NCBI GenBank assembly: GCA_021737785.1
Contig: JAIPDI010000002.1
Coordinates: 124,001 to 188,000, forward strand
Direction: 5' to 3'
DNA length: 64,000 nt
From: Deltaproteobacteria bacterium
GTDB lineage: Bacteria; Desulfobacterota; DSM-4660; Desulfatiglandales; Desulfatiglandaceae
Shown: one piece after another, positions 37,108 through 46,320 of the stretch
How positions within the stretch are numbered: the first letter of the stretch is position 1
How the letters are laid out: every line of letters begins with the position of its first letter
Made by a program: the position numbers and the translations under genes
The notes under the pieces: model-generated
Seen by the model: the letters and a program-made list of their open reading frames with translations, nothing else
Database searches by the model: none
What the model was told of the DNA's origin: nothing

Positions 37108-39746
37108 TTGGGCCTTGCGATAAGCCTGGCCGCAACCATCCCCACAATAAAGATCGCCACGGTGACCGCGCCCATATACCCCCAGTGGCGGGCGGCCAGG
37201 GGGGTGGTCTTGAATATGACATTCATTACCGGCACATAGACGACGGCAACCTGGAGCAGTAGAGAAAGAAAGATGGCCCCGACCAGATAGAGGTTTGAAA
37301 AGAATGAAAGCCGGTACTGGGTGCGGATCATGGTCACCCGCACCATTTCAAATACGACAATGGAGGTGAAGGCCACGGTCCGTGCCACCGTCTCCCCCTC
37401 CGGAAGGAACCGGTGAAACAGGAAGAGGACGCCCGCTGCCATAAGGATGGCGATGACCACGATGTTAATGGCCATGCCTTTGGTGATCACCGGTTCCTGA
37501 GGGCTGCGCGGCGGGACGTCCATGACCCCTTTGCGTACGGGATCCACACCGAGGGCGATGGCGGGGAGACCGTCCGTAATGAGATTCAGCCAGAGGATCT
37601 GCGTGGCCAGAAGGGGCATGGCAATGGCGCCGGAGGCATCCCGAAAACCGATCATCATGGCGACAAAGAGGATCAGGACCTCTCCAAGATTGCTGGACAG
37701 GAGGTAGTTGACAAATTTCTTGATGTTTTCATAGATCGCCCTCCCCTGCTCCACCGCCTTGACAATCGAGGTATATTGATCGTCCAGGAGCACCATTTCT
37801 GCGGTCTCCTTGGTCACGTCTGTCCCGGTAATTCCCATGGCAATGCCGATATCCGCCTCCTTGAGGGCCGGCGCGTCGTTGACGCCGTCCCCGGACATGG
37901 CCACCACCTCCCCCAGCTTTCTCAACGCCCTGACGATCCGTATCTTATGCTCAGGATTGACCCTTGAAAAAATGGAGGTTTCACTCACGAAGCTGGCCAG
38001 CATGTCATCATCCATTTTCTCGATCTGCTCTCCGCTGATGGCGTCCCCCTGAATCCCCAGCCGGGCAGCGATGGCCTCGGCCGTCAACGCGTAGTCGCCG
38101 GTGATCATGACAGAGCGGATCCCGGCGGATTTACATTTCTGAATCGCGGCTTTTACCTCTTCCCGCGGCGGATCCATCATCCCCTGAAGTCCCACAAAGA
38201 CCAGGTCGCTTTCATCGGACGAATCGATCCCTTTGTCAGAGGAGACCGGCTTGTACGCAAACGCCAGCACCCGCAGGGCCTCTGAGGCAAATCGTTGAAT
38301 GGCGTCGTCAATCCTGTCACGGTCGTCGTCGTTGAGCAGACGCGCCTCACCCTTGAGATGAATCCTCGAGCAGAGATTCCGGATCACGTCAGGGGCGCCC
38401 TTGGTATACATCACAAGCCCCTCCTCACTGCGGTGCACCGTGGATTTTCGCTTTCGTTCGGAATCAAAGGGGATCTCATTGATCCGGGGGAAGGCTTTTT
38501 CAAGAGAAGCCTTGTCCAGCCCTCCCTTGGCCGCACTCACAAGGAGGCAGGCCTCTGTGGGATCGCCGATAACCCCCTCGGCTTCAGAGAAGGCGGCATC
38601 ATTGTTGAGGGCGCCGATCCGAAGCAGCAGCTGGGCCGGAGCGGGATCGATCTCCTTGCCCGAAGAGAAGAACTCACCTATCGGGGTGTATCCTGTTCCG
38701 GTGACATCAATCGTCTCATGGTCCACGAACAGCCGGGTGACCGTCATCTCGTTGCGCGTCAGGGTGCCGGTCTTGTCCGTGCAGATGACCGTGGTGCAAC
38801 CCAGGGTCTCCACGCTCGGGAGACGTTTGACAAGGGCATTCTGGCCCACCATCCGCTTGACGCCGAGGGCTAGGGCGATGGTCACTACAATGGGAAGACC
38901 TTCCGGCACGGCCGCCACCGCCAGACTGACGCCCACCATGATCATCTCGAGGATGTTCCCCCCCTTGGCAACGCCAAAGGCGATGATGACGCCGCAGATC
39001 AAGACCGTGAGAATGCCCAGGCGGCGGGCCAGTCTGTCCAGACTTTTCTGAAGCGGCGTCTCATCGTCCTCGACCGATTCGATGGAGGCTGCGATCTTTC
39101 CCATTTCAGTCTTCATGCCGGTTCCAACCACCATGGCCCTGCCCGATCCGTTGACCACATGGGTGCCCCCGAACACCATATTTGTCATGTCCCCCAGCGT
39201 GGTGGTATGGTCCATCGGCGCCGAACCCTTGGCCACCGGGTGACTCTCACCGGTGAGGGATGCCTCCATCACCTCCAGAAGGTGCTGTTCGATGATCCGT
39301 CCGTCAGCCGCTATCCGGTCCCCGGCCTCAAAAACCATCAGGTCTCCGGGGACCACCCGGGTGCTGTCGATTCTCATCTTGCGACCGTCCCGAATGACCG
39401 TGGTCTGAAGCGCCGCCATCTTCTTGAGCGATTCAATGGCCTTCTCCGCCCGGTATTCCTGAAAAAATCCCAGCACTGCGTTGACAATGAGGATGGCGAT
39501 AATCACCGCGGCATCGATGAATTCCCCAAGGATCAGGGATATGACCACCGCCGCAATCAGTATGTAGACAATGAAGCTGTTGAATTGGGAGAAAAAAATC
39601 TGAAACAAGGAAATCTCATGACCGCGGCGGACTTCATTGGGGCCGTACTGCGTGAGCCTTTGTGTTGCCTCCCTGTCACTGAGACCGTTTATCGTCGATG
39701 ACAGCTGTTTCAAGGCGTCTTCAGACGAAGCCGTGTGAAATTTCAT
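37101..39746 (-). CDS. P-type cation-transporting ATPase (Ca2+/PMCA-SERCA type)
   Basis: 881 residues, the normal length for P2-type pumps. N-terminal cation ATPase domain (LSDREATQRLTQYGPNE), TGES at 165-168 (actuator), PEGLP at 281-285 (TM4 ion site typical of Ca2+/Mn2+/Na+ pumps), phosphorylated Asp324 in DKTGTLT, and GDGVNDAPALK hinge. The C-terminal six-helix domain includes ILWLNLITDGLPAIALG. Ten transmembrane helices expected. It exports a divalent or monovalent cation; Ca2+ is the usual assignment. Convergent with the YhaN gene. Confidence 0.95.
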   Translation of the reverse strand: MKFHTASSEDALKQLSSTINGLSDREATQRLTQYGPNEVRRGHEISLFQIFFSQFNSFIVYILIAAVVISLILGEFIDAAVIIAILIVNAVLGFFQEYRAEKAIESLKKMAALQTTVIRDGRKMRIDSTRVVPGDLMVFEAGDRIAADGRIIEQHLLEVMEASLTGESHPVAKGSAPMDHTTTLGDMTNMVFGGTHVVNGSGRAMVVGTGMKTEMGKIAASIESVEDDETPLQKSLDRLARRLGILTVLICGVIIAFGVAKGGNILEMIMVGVSLAVAAVPEGLPIVVTIALALGVKRMVGQNALVKRLPSVETLGCTTVICTDKTGTLTRNEMTVTRLFVDHETIDVTGTGYTPIGEFFSSGKEIDPAPAQLLLRIGALNNDAAFSEAEGVIGDPTEACLLVSAAKGGLDKASLEKAFPRINEIPFDSERKRKSTVHRSEEGLVMYTKGAPDVIRNLCSRIHLKGEARLLNDDDRDRIDDAIQRFASEALRVLAFAYKPVSSDKGIDSSDESDLVFVGLQGMMDPPREEVKAAIQKCKSAGIRSVMITGDYALTAEAIAARLGIQGDAISGEQIEKMDDDMLASFVSETSIFSRVNPEHKIRIVRALRKLGEVVAMSGDGVNDAPALKEADIGIAMGITGTDVTKETAEMVLLDDQYTSIVKAVEQGRAIYENIKKFVNYLLSSNLGEVLILFVAMMIGFRDASGAIAMPLLATQILWLNLITDGLPAIALGVDPVRKGVMDVPPRSPQEPVITKGMAINIVVIAILMAAGVLFLFHRFLPEGETVARTVAFTSIVVFEMVRVTMIRTQYRLSFFSNLYLVGAIFLSLLLQVAVVYVPVMNVIFKTTPLAARHWGYMGAVTVAIFIVGMVAARLIARPNQ

Positions 39747-40079
39747 GGATCTCTCCTGACAAAACGTGGATTGAACCCCGCGGCGCTGACCGGCGTGTTT
39801 GGCCGGCCATCGGGCGGAAGTGCGGAAATTGCGACAGTTAAGCCGAAAACCCGGAGATTTTCAATAAAAATTCTCTTCCCCGGTTGCGTATTTCGGGTTG
39901 CTGAATGCCGGGACATAACTCATGGCTCCTCGCCCATGGCCGATACACGGGTTTGAATCTTGATGTCTTAACAGCTTGGAAGCTCAACAGCTCAGATGCT
40001 TTACCTTGTAATATTCATCTGCAGGTGATATGGTTTTAAGAGGTATTTACCATCTTTCAGCCGGAAAGGAGTGATAACC

Positions 40080-40577
40080 ATGAGCAAGACGGAACAGAAT
40101 CTCTGGGAGGCATTTGCAGGGGAATCCCAGGCCAATCGCAAGTATCTCGCCTTTGCCAAACAGGCGGACAAGGAGGGTCACCCCCAGGCGGCAAAGTTAT
40201 TCAGGGCCGCTGCCGAGGCCGAGACGGTCCATGCCCATGCCCATCTCAGGACCCTGGGGGCGGTCAAGGGTACGGCCGAAAACCTGCAATCCGCCATTGA
40301 CGGGGAGACCCATGAATTCAAGAAGATGTACCCGGGGATGATTGAAGAGGCCAAACAGGAGGGCAACAAGGCCGCGGAGCGCTCCTTTTCATATGCCAAT
40401 GCGGTCGAGGAGATCCACGCAGGTCTCTACCAAAAGGCCCTCGACACCCTGGAAAATCCTGATGATGTGGACTGCTATTACGTCTGCTCGGTCTGTGGAT
40501 TTACCATCGAGGATGCACCTCCGGAGAAATGTCCGGTATGCGGCGCCCGTGCCGCGGCCTTCATGAAGGTTGAATAG
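40080..40577 (+). CDS. rbr: Rubrerythrin
   Basis: 165 residues from the ATG at 40080, behind AAAGGAG. The frame also opens at a GTG at 40071, but that overlaps the ribosome-binding site. The ferritin-like diiron domain has the ExxH pairs (AAEAETVHAHAH, ANAVEEIHAGLY). A short C-terminal rubredoxin-like [Fe(SCys)4] site is formed by CSVCG and CPVCG. It reduces hydrogen peroxide in anaerobes using NADH via rubredoxin. The 324-nt gap upstream (39747-40079) shows no gene or clear promoter. Confidence 0.97.
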   Translation: MSKTEQNLWEAFAGESQANRKYLAFAKQADKEGHPQAAKLFRAAAEAETVHAHAHLRTLGAVKGTAENLQSAIDGETHEFKKMYPGMIEEAKQEGNKAAERSFSYANAVEEIHAGLYQKALDTLENPDDVDCYYVCSVCGFTIEDAPPEKCPVCGARAAAFMKVE

Positions 40578-40592
40578 ACGCCGAAAGTCCCA

Positions 40593-41162
40593 ATGGACAT
40601 ACGAACCTGCTATGAGACCCTTGAGCTGACGCCCGACGCCACGATCGAAGAGGTGAAACAGGCGTACAAGGACCTGGTCAACATCTGGCACCCGGACCGG
40701 GTCTCCAACAATCCGAGGCTCAAGCAGAAGGCCGAGGAAAAGCTGAAGCAGATCAACGCTGCCCATGAAGGGCTTCTCTCCTATCTGAATTCACGGCACA
40801 AGGGCCCCACAGCTGTGGAGAAGGTCGCCCGGCCGGAACAGAAAAAAGAGAATACGGCGCAGCAGGAGACCCGTGCCCATATTGACGGCGCAGATCGGCC
40901 GGAAAACCGTATAAAGACAGGGGCCGGGATCGTGTCGACCCTATGGTCCCATTTCTCGGATCTTGTTCATCGCCTCGGCGACACCCGCCTCTCCCCCGGT
41001 AATGGGACGGGCGCTGAATCCCGTTCATCCGGGCCGGTCCGGGGAAGCCGGCAGAACGGGAGAGGCGGAGGCGCCGGTGCCGGGAGGAGAAGAGGAAAGG
41101 GGAGAGGGGGGCGCGGCATGGGACGGGGAAAAGGGTTGGGCGGAGGAATACGCCCATCTTGA
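40593..41162 (+). CDS. J-domain protein with RG-rich C-terminal tail
   Basis: 189 residues. The N-terminal J domain (residues about 2-68, TCYETLELTPDATIEEVKQAY, HPD at about 35-37) should stimulate a DnaK-type chaperone. The middle is linker; the last 45 residues are a glycine/arginine low-complexity tail (GRGGGAGAGRRRGKGRGGRG). It begins 15 nt after the rubrerythrin stop, so the genes are probably co-transcribed. The purine-rich DNA under the tail could hide a frameshift, but the frame stays open to a stop with no sign of one. Confidence 0.82.
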   Translation: MDIRTCYETLELTPDATIEEVKQAYKDLVNIWHPDRVSNNPRLKQKAEEKLKQINAAHEGLLSYLNSRHKGPTAVEKVARPEQKKENTAQQETRAHIDGADRPENRIKTGAGIVSTLWSHFSDLVHRLGDTRLSPGNGTGAESRSSGPVRGSRQNGRGGGAGAGRRRGKGRGGRGMGRGKGLGGGIRPS

Positions 41163-41425
41163 AGGGAGACAGATCTCGCAAGGTTTTATAGGGTATCTCC
41201 ATGTCCCTTGTCTTGTAAAAACCTGCCACACCATCAGCAAAGGGATCAGAATAATAACGCGCGCATCATTGCAGTGTTTTCTGAACCGCAATTCGAGTAT
41301 GTCATGAGGCCTGGCTGCTAAGCGAGTGCCTCTGTAAAACCATACTGAGTTTGTTGTGCATGTGTTTTAAGACCGGATTCGGGCCTTCTATCTCGGATAT
41401 GGGCTGTAGATCCCTTTTCATTGGT

Positions 41426-41635
41426 CTATTTTCCAGGTTTTCGGGATCTTCCTTTCTTGGTTTCCTTTTTTGTTTGGGACCCTCCGATCCAGTTGTCGAT
41501 TTCTTCCTTGTCAAAACGCCAGACCCTGCCGATCCGGATTGCCGGGATTACACCATCAGCGGCATACTTACAGATGGTGATTTCATGGAGCTTCAAATAA
41601 GCTGCCATTTCCTTGGTGGTCATGATTTCAGCCAT
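41426..41635 (-). CDS. AlpA/excisionase-like helix-turn-helix protein
   Basis: 69 residues: MAEIMTTKEMAAYLKLHEITICKYAADGVIPAIRIGRVWRF is the MerR-like HTH_17 (excisionase family) DNA-binding domain, followed by a basic tail (KKETKKGRSRKPGK). Such proteins act as small transcriptional regulators, often in mobile elements, but no element border is visible here. A GAGG lies before the start. The flanks 41163-41425 and 41636-41793 hold no other gene. Confidence 0.82.
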   Translation of the reverse strand: MAEIMTTKEMAAYLKLHEITICKYAADGVIPAIRIGRVWRFDKEEIDNWIGGSQTKKETKKGRSRKPGK

Positions 41636-41793
41636 AGGGCCTCCTCTATTTGGGGGTTATTTTAGAATGACTGGCTTATAACATGCTATTCATTAAAAGG
41701 CAAGATAAAATAAGATTAAGTTTAGAATTGAGGTAAGTGATGATGGTGGTGGGATAAAAGACGGATGGATATCTCAACCGGAGGCGGGAGGGC

Positions 41794-41822
41794 GTCTGGG
41801 TGGCTGATTATGCCACCCAGAC
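41794..41822 (-). terminator. Strong hairpin after zraP-like gene
   Basis: GTCTGGGTGGC (41794-41804) and GCCACCCAGAC (41812-41822) form a perfect 11-bp stem with a 7-nt loop, 13 nt past the stop of the minus-strand gene. No U-run follows, so termination may need Rho or the hairpin may protect the transcript end. Confidence 0.55.
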
Positions 41823-41834
41823 TCTAGCCCTGGT

Positions 41835-42320
41835 CTAATTCCAGCAACCCCCGCCGGGGCCGTAATTTCCTCTGGATCCGCCACCTCGGCGTCCCGAATA
41901 TCGATTCTCATTTCCGTAGTAAGTGCCATCAGGCGCAATCTTGCGGGTTTCCAACCGGTAGTTCAGTCGTTTTTCAGCCATCTGGTTCCTGAGCGTATTG
42001 ATCTCTTTCTGAAGAGAATTGATTTTCGCCGCATCAGGGGCTTCTGTATTTAAGAGTTTGTCCATCTCAAGGTTCTTACTCCAGATCTCATCTCTCAAAG
42101 TTTGCGTGTCGTCGTAAAATTTCCTGTCCAGCGCATTCAGTTTGTCCCGCTGATCCTGGCTCAGGGCCGCACCGCTGCTATCCCGCCAGCAGGCCCCGGG
42201 ACCACCGCTGTCGCCCCACATATGATACCCTCTTCCCCATCCGGGTCCATAACCGAAGACCGGATATGCAACGATTCCTGCCAGCAATAAGATGCCGATA
42301 ACCATTCCTGCCTTTTTCAT
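41835..42320 (-). CDS. zraP: ZraP/Spy-like periplasmic zinc-responsive protein
   Basis: 161 residues from the ATG at 42320, 7 nt behind AGGAGG; the frame is open back to 42500 but covers the promoter. Sec signal MKKAGMVIGILLLAGIVAYPVFG. The mature part has the helical LTXXQ-like core (LSQDQRDKLNALDRKFYDDTQTLRDE) and Gly/Trp/Cys/His-rich ends that could bind metal. In the ZraPSR system of enterobacteria the periplasmic chaperone ZraP binds zinc and represses its sensor. It is divergent from a sensor kinase and sigma-54 regulator here, which fits that system. Confidence 0.85.
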   Translation of the reverse strand: MKKAGMVIGILLLAGIVAYPVFGYGPGWGRGYHMWGDSGGPGACWRDSSGAALSQDQRDKLNALDRKFYDDTQTLRDEIWSKNLEMDKLLNTEAPDAAKINSLQKEINTLRNQMAEKRLNYRLETRKIAPDGTYYGNENRYSGRRGGGSRGNYGPGGGCWN

Positions 42321-42366
42321 GTGAATACCTCCTGTTTGAGTGTGTTTGGGTTTTGAACTCTTATAG

Positions 42367-42382
42367 AGCAATGGCCATGCCA
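42367..42382 (-). promoter_or_regulatory. Sigma-54 (-24/-12) promoter of zraP-like gene
   Basis: On the minus strand TGGCATG-GCCA-TTGCT matches the sigma-54 consensus TGGCACG-N4-TTGCW at every position but one, with exact GG-GC spacing. Transcription would start about 35 nt before the zraP start codon. The regulator encoded next door has the sigma-54-activating GAFTGA loop, which supports it. Confidence 0.85.
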
Positions 42383-42442
42383 AATGTGGAACATACGTAT
42401 AACCATTTGAAATAACATTAAGATTATCCAGGTCACCAGTAA

Positions 42443-42459
42443 AATGGCATTTAGCCATT
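42443..42459. promoter_or_regulatory. Palindrome upstream of the sigma-54 promoter, candidate regulator site
   Basis: AATGGC-ATTTA-GCCATT is a perfect inverted repeat (6-bp arms, 5-nt spacer) about 60-75 bp upstream of the -24 element. That is where an enhancer-binding protein would sit. A further pair, CCAAATGA (42577-42584) and TCATTTGG (42632-42639), lies farther toward zraS. Confidence 0.5.
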
Positions 42460-42748
42460 GCCTTCAGGTATAAAAAAATGGATACTTTGTATCCAGGCAC
42501 CGTATCCAGGTGGGTAGAGAATACCCGATGCCCGCACTATCAATGAAACCTGGGAGGAATAAGGTTGCCCATTATGCCAAATGAGTCCCCCGAAAGCGTC
42601 GGACAGGGGTTCATTTGTTCGGGAAGAGAGGTCATTTGGGCGACTGGCGCTTAAAAATACTTAACATTAAGGTACTTTCTCTTGATTCTGATTCGCAATA
42701 GAACCTCCCCATGGAAGAATTGGTCCTGTTCTTGCTGAGAAAAGAGGG

Positions 42749-44527
42749 ATGAATCAAAAACTCCGCAACCAATCGTGGGTGAGCGTACCCCCATGGGTCA
42801 TTATAGGGGCAGTCCTGATCCTGGCGCCGATCTTTGTCTTTCTGACACTGGATTCCATCAAGCTTCAGAAGGAAAACACCATCGATCTCTTAAAAGAAAA
42901 GGGTGCGGCCCTCATCAGGTCATTTGAGGCGGGCGCCCGAACCGGGATGATGGGGATGCGGTGGGGAGGCGCTCAGGTCCAGCGATTACTCTCGGAGACC
43001 GCCCAACAGCCGGACATTGCATATATCCTGATCACAGATGTTGAAGGGACAATCCTTGCCGACAGTGATATTGCCAGGATAGGAAAAGCGTATGGCGCGG
43101 GTCTGGACCTGGTCCGAATTTCCGGTTCGAAAAATCTCGAATGGCGACAGGTGGCAGGGAAAGAAGGATCCAACATCTTTGAGGTATTTCGTCAATTTTC
43201 GCCCATCAGAGAAGGTTTCCGGTCGCGTCATTCCGAGATGACGAGTAATGACTGGTGCCGGGGACATATGCGTGGAGGAGAGTCCGGGGATGGGGCGGGC
43301 CAGATCATATTCATGGGACTGGACATGGGGCCTGTGGAGATGGCGGCAAACCAGGGGATACGCCGAAGTATTGTGATGGCCGTCACCCTCCTGTTGATCG
43401 GTTTTGCCGGCATTGTCTCCCTCTTCTTGGCGCAGGCCTACCGCTCCACCAGGACCTCTCTTTCCCGGGTGCAGGCCTTTTCAGACCACCTGGTGCGTCA
43501 TATGCCGATCGGCCTATTGGCCGTGGATACGGAAGATAAGATGGTTTCCATCAACCAAAATGCCGAATCGGTCCTCCAAGTATCCTCCGCTGATGCCGTC
43601 GGAAGGCGCATTACAGAGATCCTGCCACCGCCCCTGTTGAGTTTTTATAATCAACTGAAGACCCGGGAAGGCCCCATAGATAGGGAACTGGACTGTCCGG
43701 TTGCGGACAACAAGATGATTCCCTTGGAGGTTATGGGCACCGCTTTGGAGAGAGAAGGTCTTTTTATGGGCTGGGTAATTCTCTTCAGGGATTTGAGTGA
43801 GATCCAGCACCTGAAAAAAGAGATGGCAAGAAGTCAGCGCATGGCATCCATCGGAAGGCTGGCAGCCGGCGTCGCGCATGAAATACGAAATCCGTTGAGT
43901 TCCATAAAAGGGTTTGCCACCTATTTCAAGGAGAGATACGGGAAGATCCCGGAGGACAAGAAAATCGCCGAGATCATGATCCAGGAGGTGGAACGGCTGA
44001 ACCGGGTGATCAGCCAACTTCTGGAGTTTGCCCGGCCCACGACGATCCGGAAAAGACCATCATCCCTTGACGACACCATTCGGGACTCTCTGAAGATGGT
44101 GGAGGAGGACGCCCGTGCAAAGGGAATTCATATCCGCTTCAAGGGAAATCCCAACATCAAAGAAGTCTTCATGGATCCTGACAGAATCAAACAGGTCCTC
44201 TTGAACCTGTACCTGAATGCCATCGAGGCGATGGATGCTGAAGGACTTCTTTCGGTTGAGGTTAAACCGGATGAAGATGAAATGAATATTGAGATTTGGG
44301 TGTCGGATACCGGAAAAGGGATCAAGAGTGAGGACTTGCCACACCTGTTCGATCTCTACTTTACCACCCGGTCTTCAGGCACGGGCCTTGGACTGGCGAT
44401 CGTTCACAATATCATTGAATCCCACGGGGGCAAGGTCCGGATAGAGAGTGCTCCCGGCAAAGGCACCACCGTGATCATCCGCCTTCCTGCGAAAGGAGAA
44501 GGGTTGAGATCCCATGAAAAAGGGTAA
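42749..44527 (+). CDS. zraS: ZraS-like membrane sensor histidine kinase
   Basis: 592 residues. Transmembrane segments at about 16-33 and 206-230 enclose a periplasmic sensor of about 170 residues. A PAS domain (about 245-350) leads to HisKA with the phosphorylated H377 (GVAHEIRNPLSSIKGF). The HATPase_c domain has N-box NLYLNAIEAM, DTGKGI and TGLGLAIV. Stop overlaps the response regulator start by 14 nt. It should sense zinc or envelope stress as in ZraS/HydH. The start codon is preceded closely by AAAGAGGG. Confidence 0.92.
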   Translation: MNQKLRNQSWVSVPPWVIIGAVLILAPIFVFLTLDSIKLQKENTIDLLKEKGAALIRSFEAGARTGMMGMRWGGAQVQRLLSETAQQPDIAYILITDVEGTILADSDIARIGKAYGAGLDLVRISGSKNLEWRQVAGKEGSNIFEVFRQFSPIREGFRSRHSEMTSNDWCRGHMRGGESGDGAGQIIFMGLDMGPVEMAANQGIRRSIVMAVTLLLIGFAGIVSLFLAQAYRSTRTSLSRVQAFSDHLVRHMPIGLLAVDTEDKMVSINQNAESVLQVSSADAVGRRITEILPPPLLSFYNQLKTREGPIDRELDCPVADNKMIPLEVMGTALEREGLFMGWVILFRDLSEIQHLKKEMARSQRMASIGRLAAGVAHEIRNPLSSIKGFATYFKERYGKIPEDKKIAEIMIQEVERLNRVISQLLEFARPTTIRKRPSSLDDTIRDSLKMVEEDARAKGIHIRFKGNPNIKEVFMDPDRIKQVLLNLYLNAIEAMDAEGLLSVEVKPDEDEMNIEIWVSDTGKGIKSEDLPHLFDLYFTTRSSGTGLGLAIVHNIIESHGGKVRIESAPGKGTTVIIRLPAKGEGLRSHEKG

Positions 44528-45902
44528 AACAGTTTTGGTCGTGGATGATGACCTCGGCCACCGGACCATGTTGCGCACCCTCCTTTCCGAATGGGGGTAT
44601 GAGATCCATGAGGCGGATGATGGCCAGACGGCCATAGACCGGGTGCGCACCCGTCCTTTTGACCTGATACTGATGGATATTCGAATGATCAACGTCTCCG
44701 GTCTCGAGGCCCTGGCCGAAATCAGGGCATACAACCCGGCCATTCCAATCATTATCATGACCGCCTATTCCTCCGTGGAGACGGCGGTGGAGGCCCTGAA
44801 AAAAGGGGCATATGACTACCTCACCAAACCCCTCGATTTTGATGAATTGCGCCTGGTGATGGAACGGGCCATGGACCACAGCCATCTGAAAGAAGAAAAC
44901 CGGATCTTGAAGGAGACCCTTGGGAGTCAATTTGATACGCGCAATATCATCGGACGGAGTCAGGCCATGGTCAAGCTGCTGGAAACAGTGGCCCAGGTCG
45001 CACCTTCAGAGGCGACGGTCCTGATAACCGGCGAATCAGGAACCGGCAAGGAACTCATTGCAGGGGCGGTCCATTTCAACAGCCCCAGAAAGACCGGCCC
45101 GTTTGTGAAAATGAACTGTGCCGCCGTGACAGAGACCCTGCTCGAATCGGAACTGTTCGGTCATGAAAAAGGGGCTTTCACGGGAGCCCATAAACGCAAG
45201 GAGGGAAAGTTTCGCCAGGCGGATGGCGGAAGCATCTTCCTGGACGAGGTGAGCGAGATGTCCTTGGCCATGCAGGTTAAACTGCTGCGGGTCCTTCAGG
45301 AGAGAGAGTTCCCGCGGGTGGGGGGGGAAGATACCATCAAGGTGGACGTCAGGGTCATTGCCGCTACCAATAGAGACCTCATACAGGAGGTCGAGACTGG
45401 AAGGTTCCGGGAGGATCTTTATTACCGTCTCAATGTGGTCCCCCTGTATGTGCCGGCCCTCCGTGATCGGAATGAGGACATCCCATTGTTGGCCGGACAC
45501 TTCCTCAAGATGTTCGCCCGGAAGAATCAAAAACAGTTGAAAGGGTTTTCTCCCCAGGCCATGGACCGGCTGTTGCGATACCACTGGCCCGGCAATGTCC
45601 GGGAGTTGATGAATTCGGTGGAAAGGGCCGTGGTGCTTTCGAGGTACGAATACGTGGATGAAGAGGATCTCCCTTTTGTCGTCAAGGAGGAGACGCCGGA
45701 AGATATTACCGATATCCCCCCGCATATTCCCGAGCATGGTTTTTCGCTGGAAGATATGGAAAAGGAGACCATACTAAAAACGCTGGCGTCCGCCGGCGGC
45801 AACAAGAGCGAAGCAGCCAGACGGTTGGGGATCACCCGCAAGACCCTTCACAAAAAACTCAAAAAATACGCAGCCACGCCGGTAGAGTCACCGGCGATAT
45901 GA
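44514..45902 (+). CDS. zraR: ZraR-like NtrC-family sigma-54 response regulator
   Basis: 462 residues. Receiver domain with acidic pocket VVDDD and phosphorylated D55 (LILMDIRM). AAA+ domain with Walker A GESGTGKE, the sigma-54-contacting GAFTGA loop and Walker [10 protein letters not shown]. Fis-type helix-turn-helix at the C-terminus ([20 protein letters not shown]). Partner of the kinase encoded just upstream; expected to activate the -24/-12 promoter before the zraP-like gene. Confidence 0.95.
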   Translation: MKKGKTVLVVDDDLGHRTMLRTLLSEWGYEIHEADDGQTAIDRVRTRPFDLILMDIRMINVSGLEALAEIRAYNPAIPIIIMTAYSSVETAVEALKKGAYDYLTKPLDFDELRLVMERAMDHSHLKEENRILKETLGSQFDTRNIIGRSQAMVKLLETVAQVAPSEATVLITGESGTGKELIAGAVHFNSPRKTGPFVKMNCAAVTETLLESELFGHEKGAFTGAHKRKEGKFRQADGGSIFLDEVSEMSLAMQVKLLRVLQEREFPRVGGEDTIKVDVRVIAATNRDLIQEVETGRFREDLYYRLNVVPLYVPALRDRNEDIPLLAGHFLKMFARKNQKQLKGFSPQAMDRLLRYHWPGNVRELMNSVERAVVLSRYEYVDEEDLPFVVKEETPEDITDIPPHIPEHGFSLEDMEKETILKTLASAGGNKSEAARRLGITRKTLHKKLKKYAATPVESPAI

Positions 45903-46320
45903 GGCCAGGAGAAAGCACGTCACCACTCACCTTGTCCGGGCAGATTGAACAGCGGGCATGTTGCATGCAAAAGGAAGTCTTCCAGTACCGCTTTGTCATC
46001 CCGGAACCCCTATTCGCAGATAACTCAAACATCGCAACATGGCAATTCGGTTTTCTTCGAATTGAGATACGGTATATCGGGTGCCACAATACAGGTTCGG
46101 CAGTATGGATTTATCATTCGTATGTACAATAATAACGGCATGTTTGTTCGGACGCCATCGGTCGCATCAGGACACGTTGGTTTCAAATTCCGGTATTCGT
46201 GGCGACAAGAGGTGCCGATTGATGAACCGGGGTGGGGCCTTCAGTATTCAATCAAACAGAGACGGCCGATCCCCGGCAAATCCTTAATCCCGATTGCCAA
46301 GAATCAGGAGACCGCATTGT
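45903..46320. other. 418-nt gap without a recognisable gene
   Basis: Open frames exist here but have no family look, no ribosome-binding site and irregular composition. The only structure noticed is AATTCGG-TTTTCTT-CGAATT-type self-complementarity near 46045. It probably contains the promoter of the sugar phosphorylase gene. Confidence 0.4.

Noticed and set aside
42721-42736. Second sigma-54-like site (TGG-N9-TTGCT) before the sensor kinase gene
   Set aside because: Spacing of GG and GC fits, but transcription would begin 1-2 nt before the annotated ATG, leaving no leader, and other consensus positions fail.
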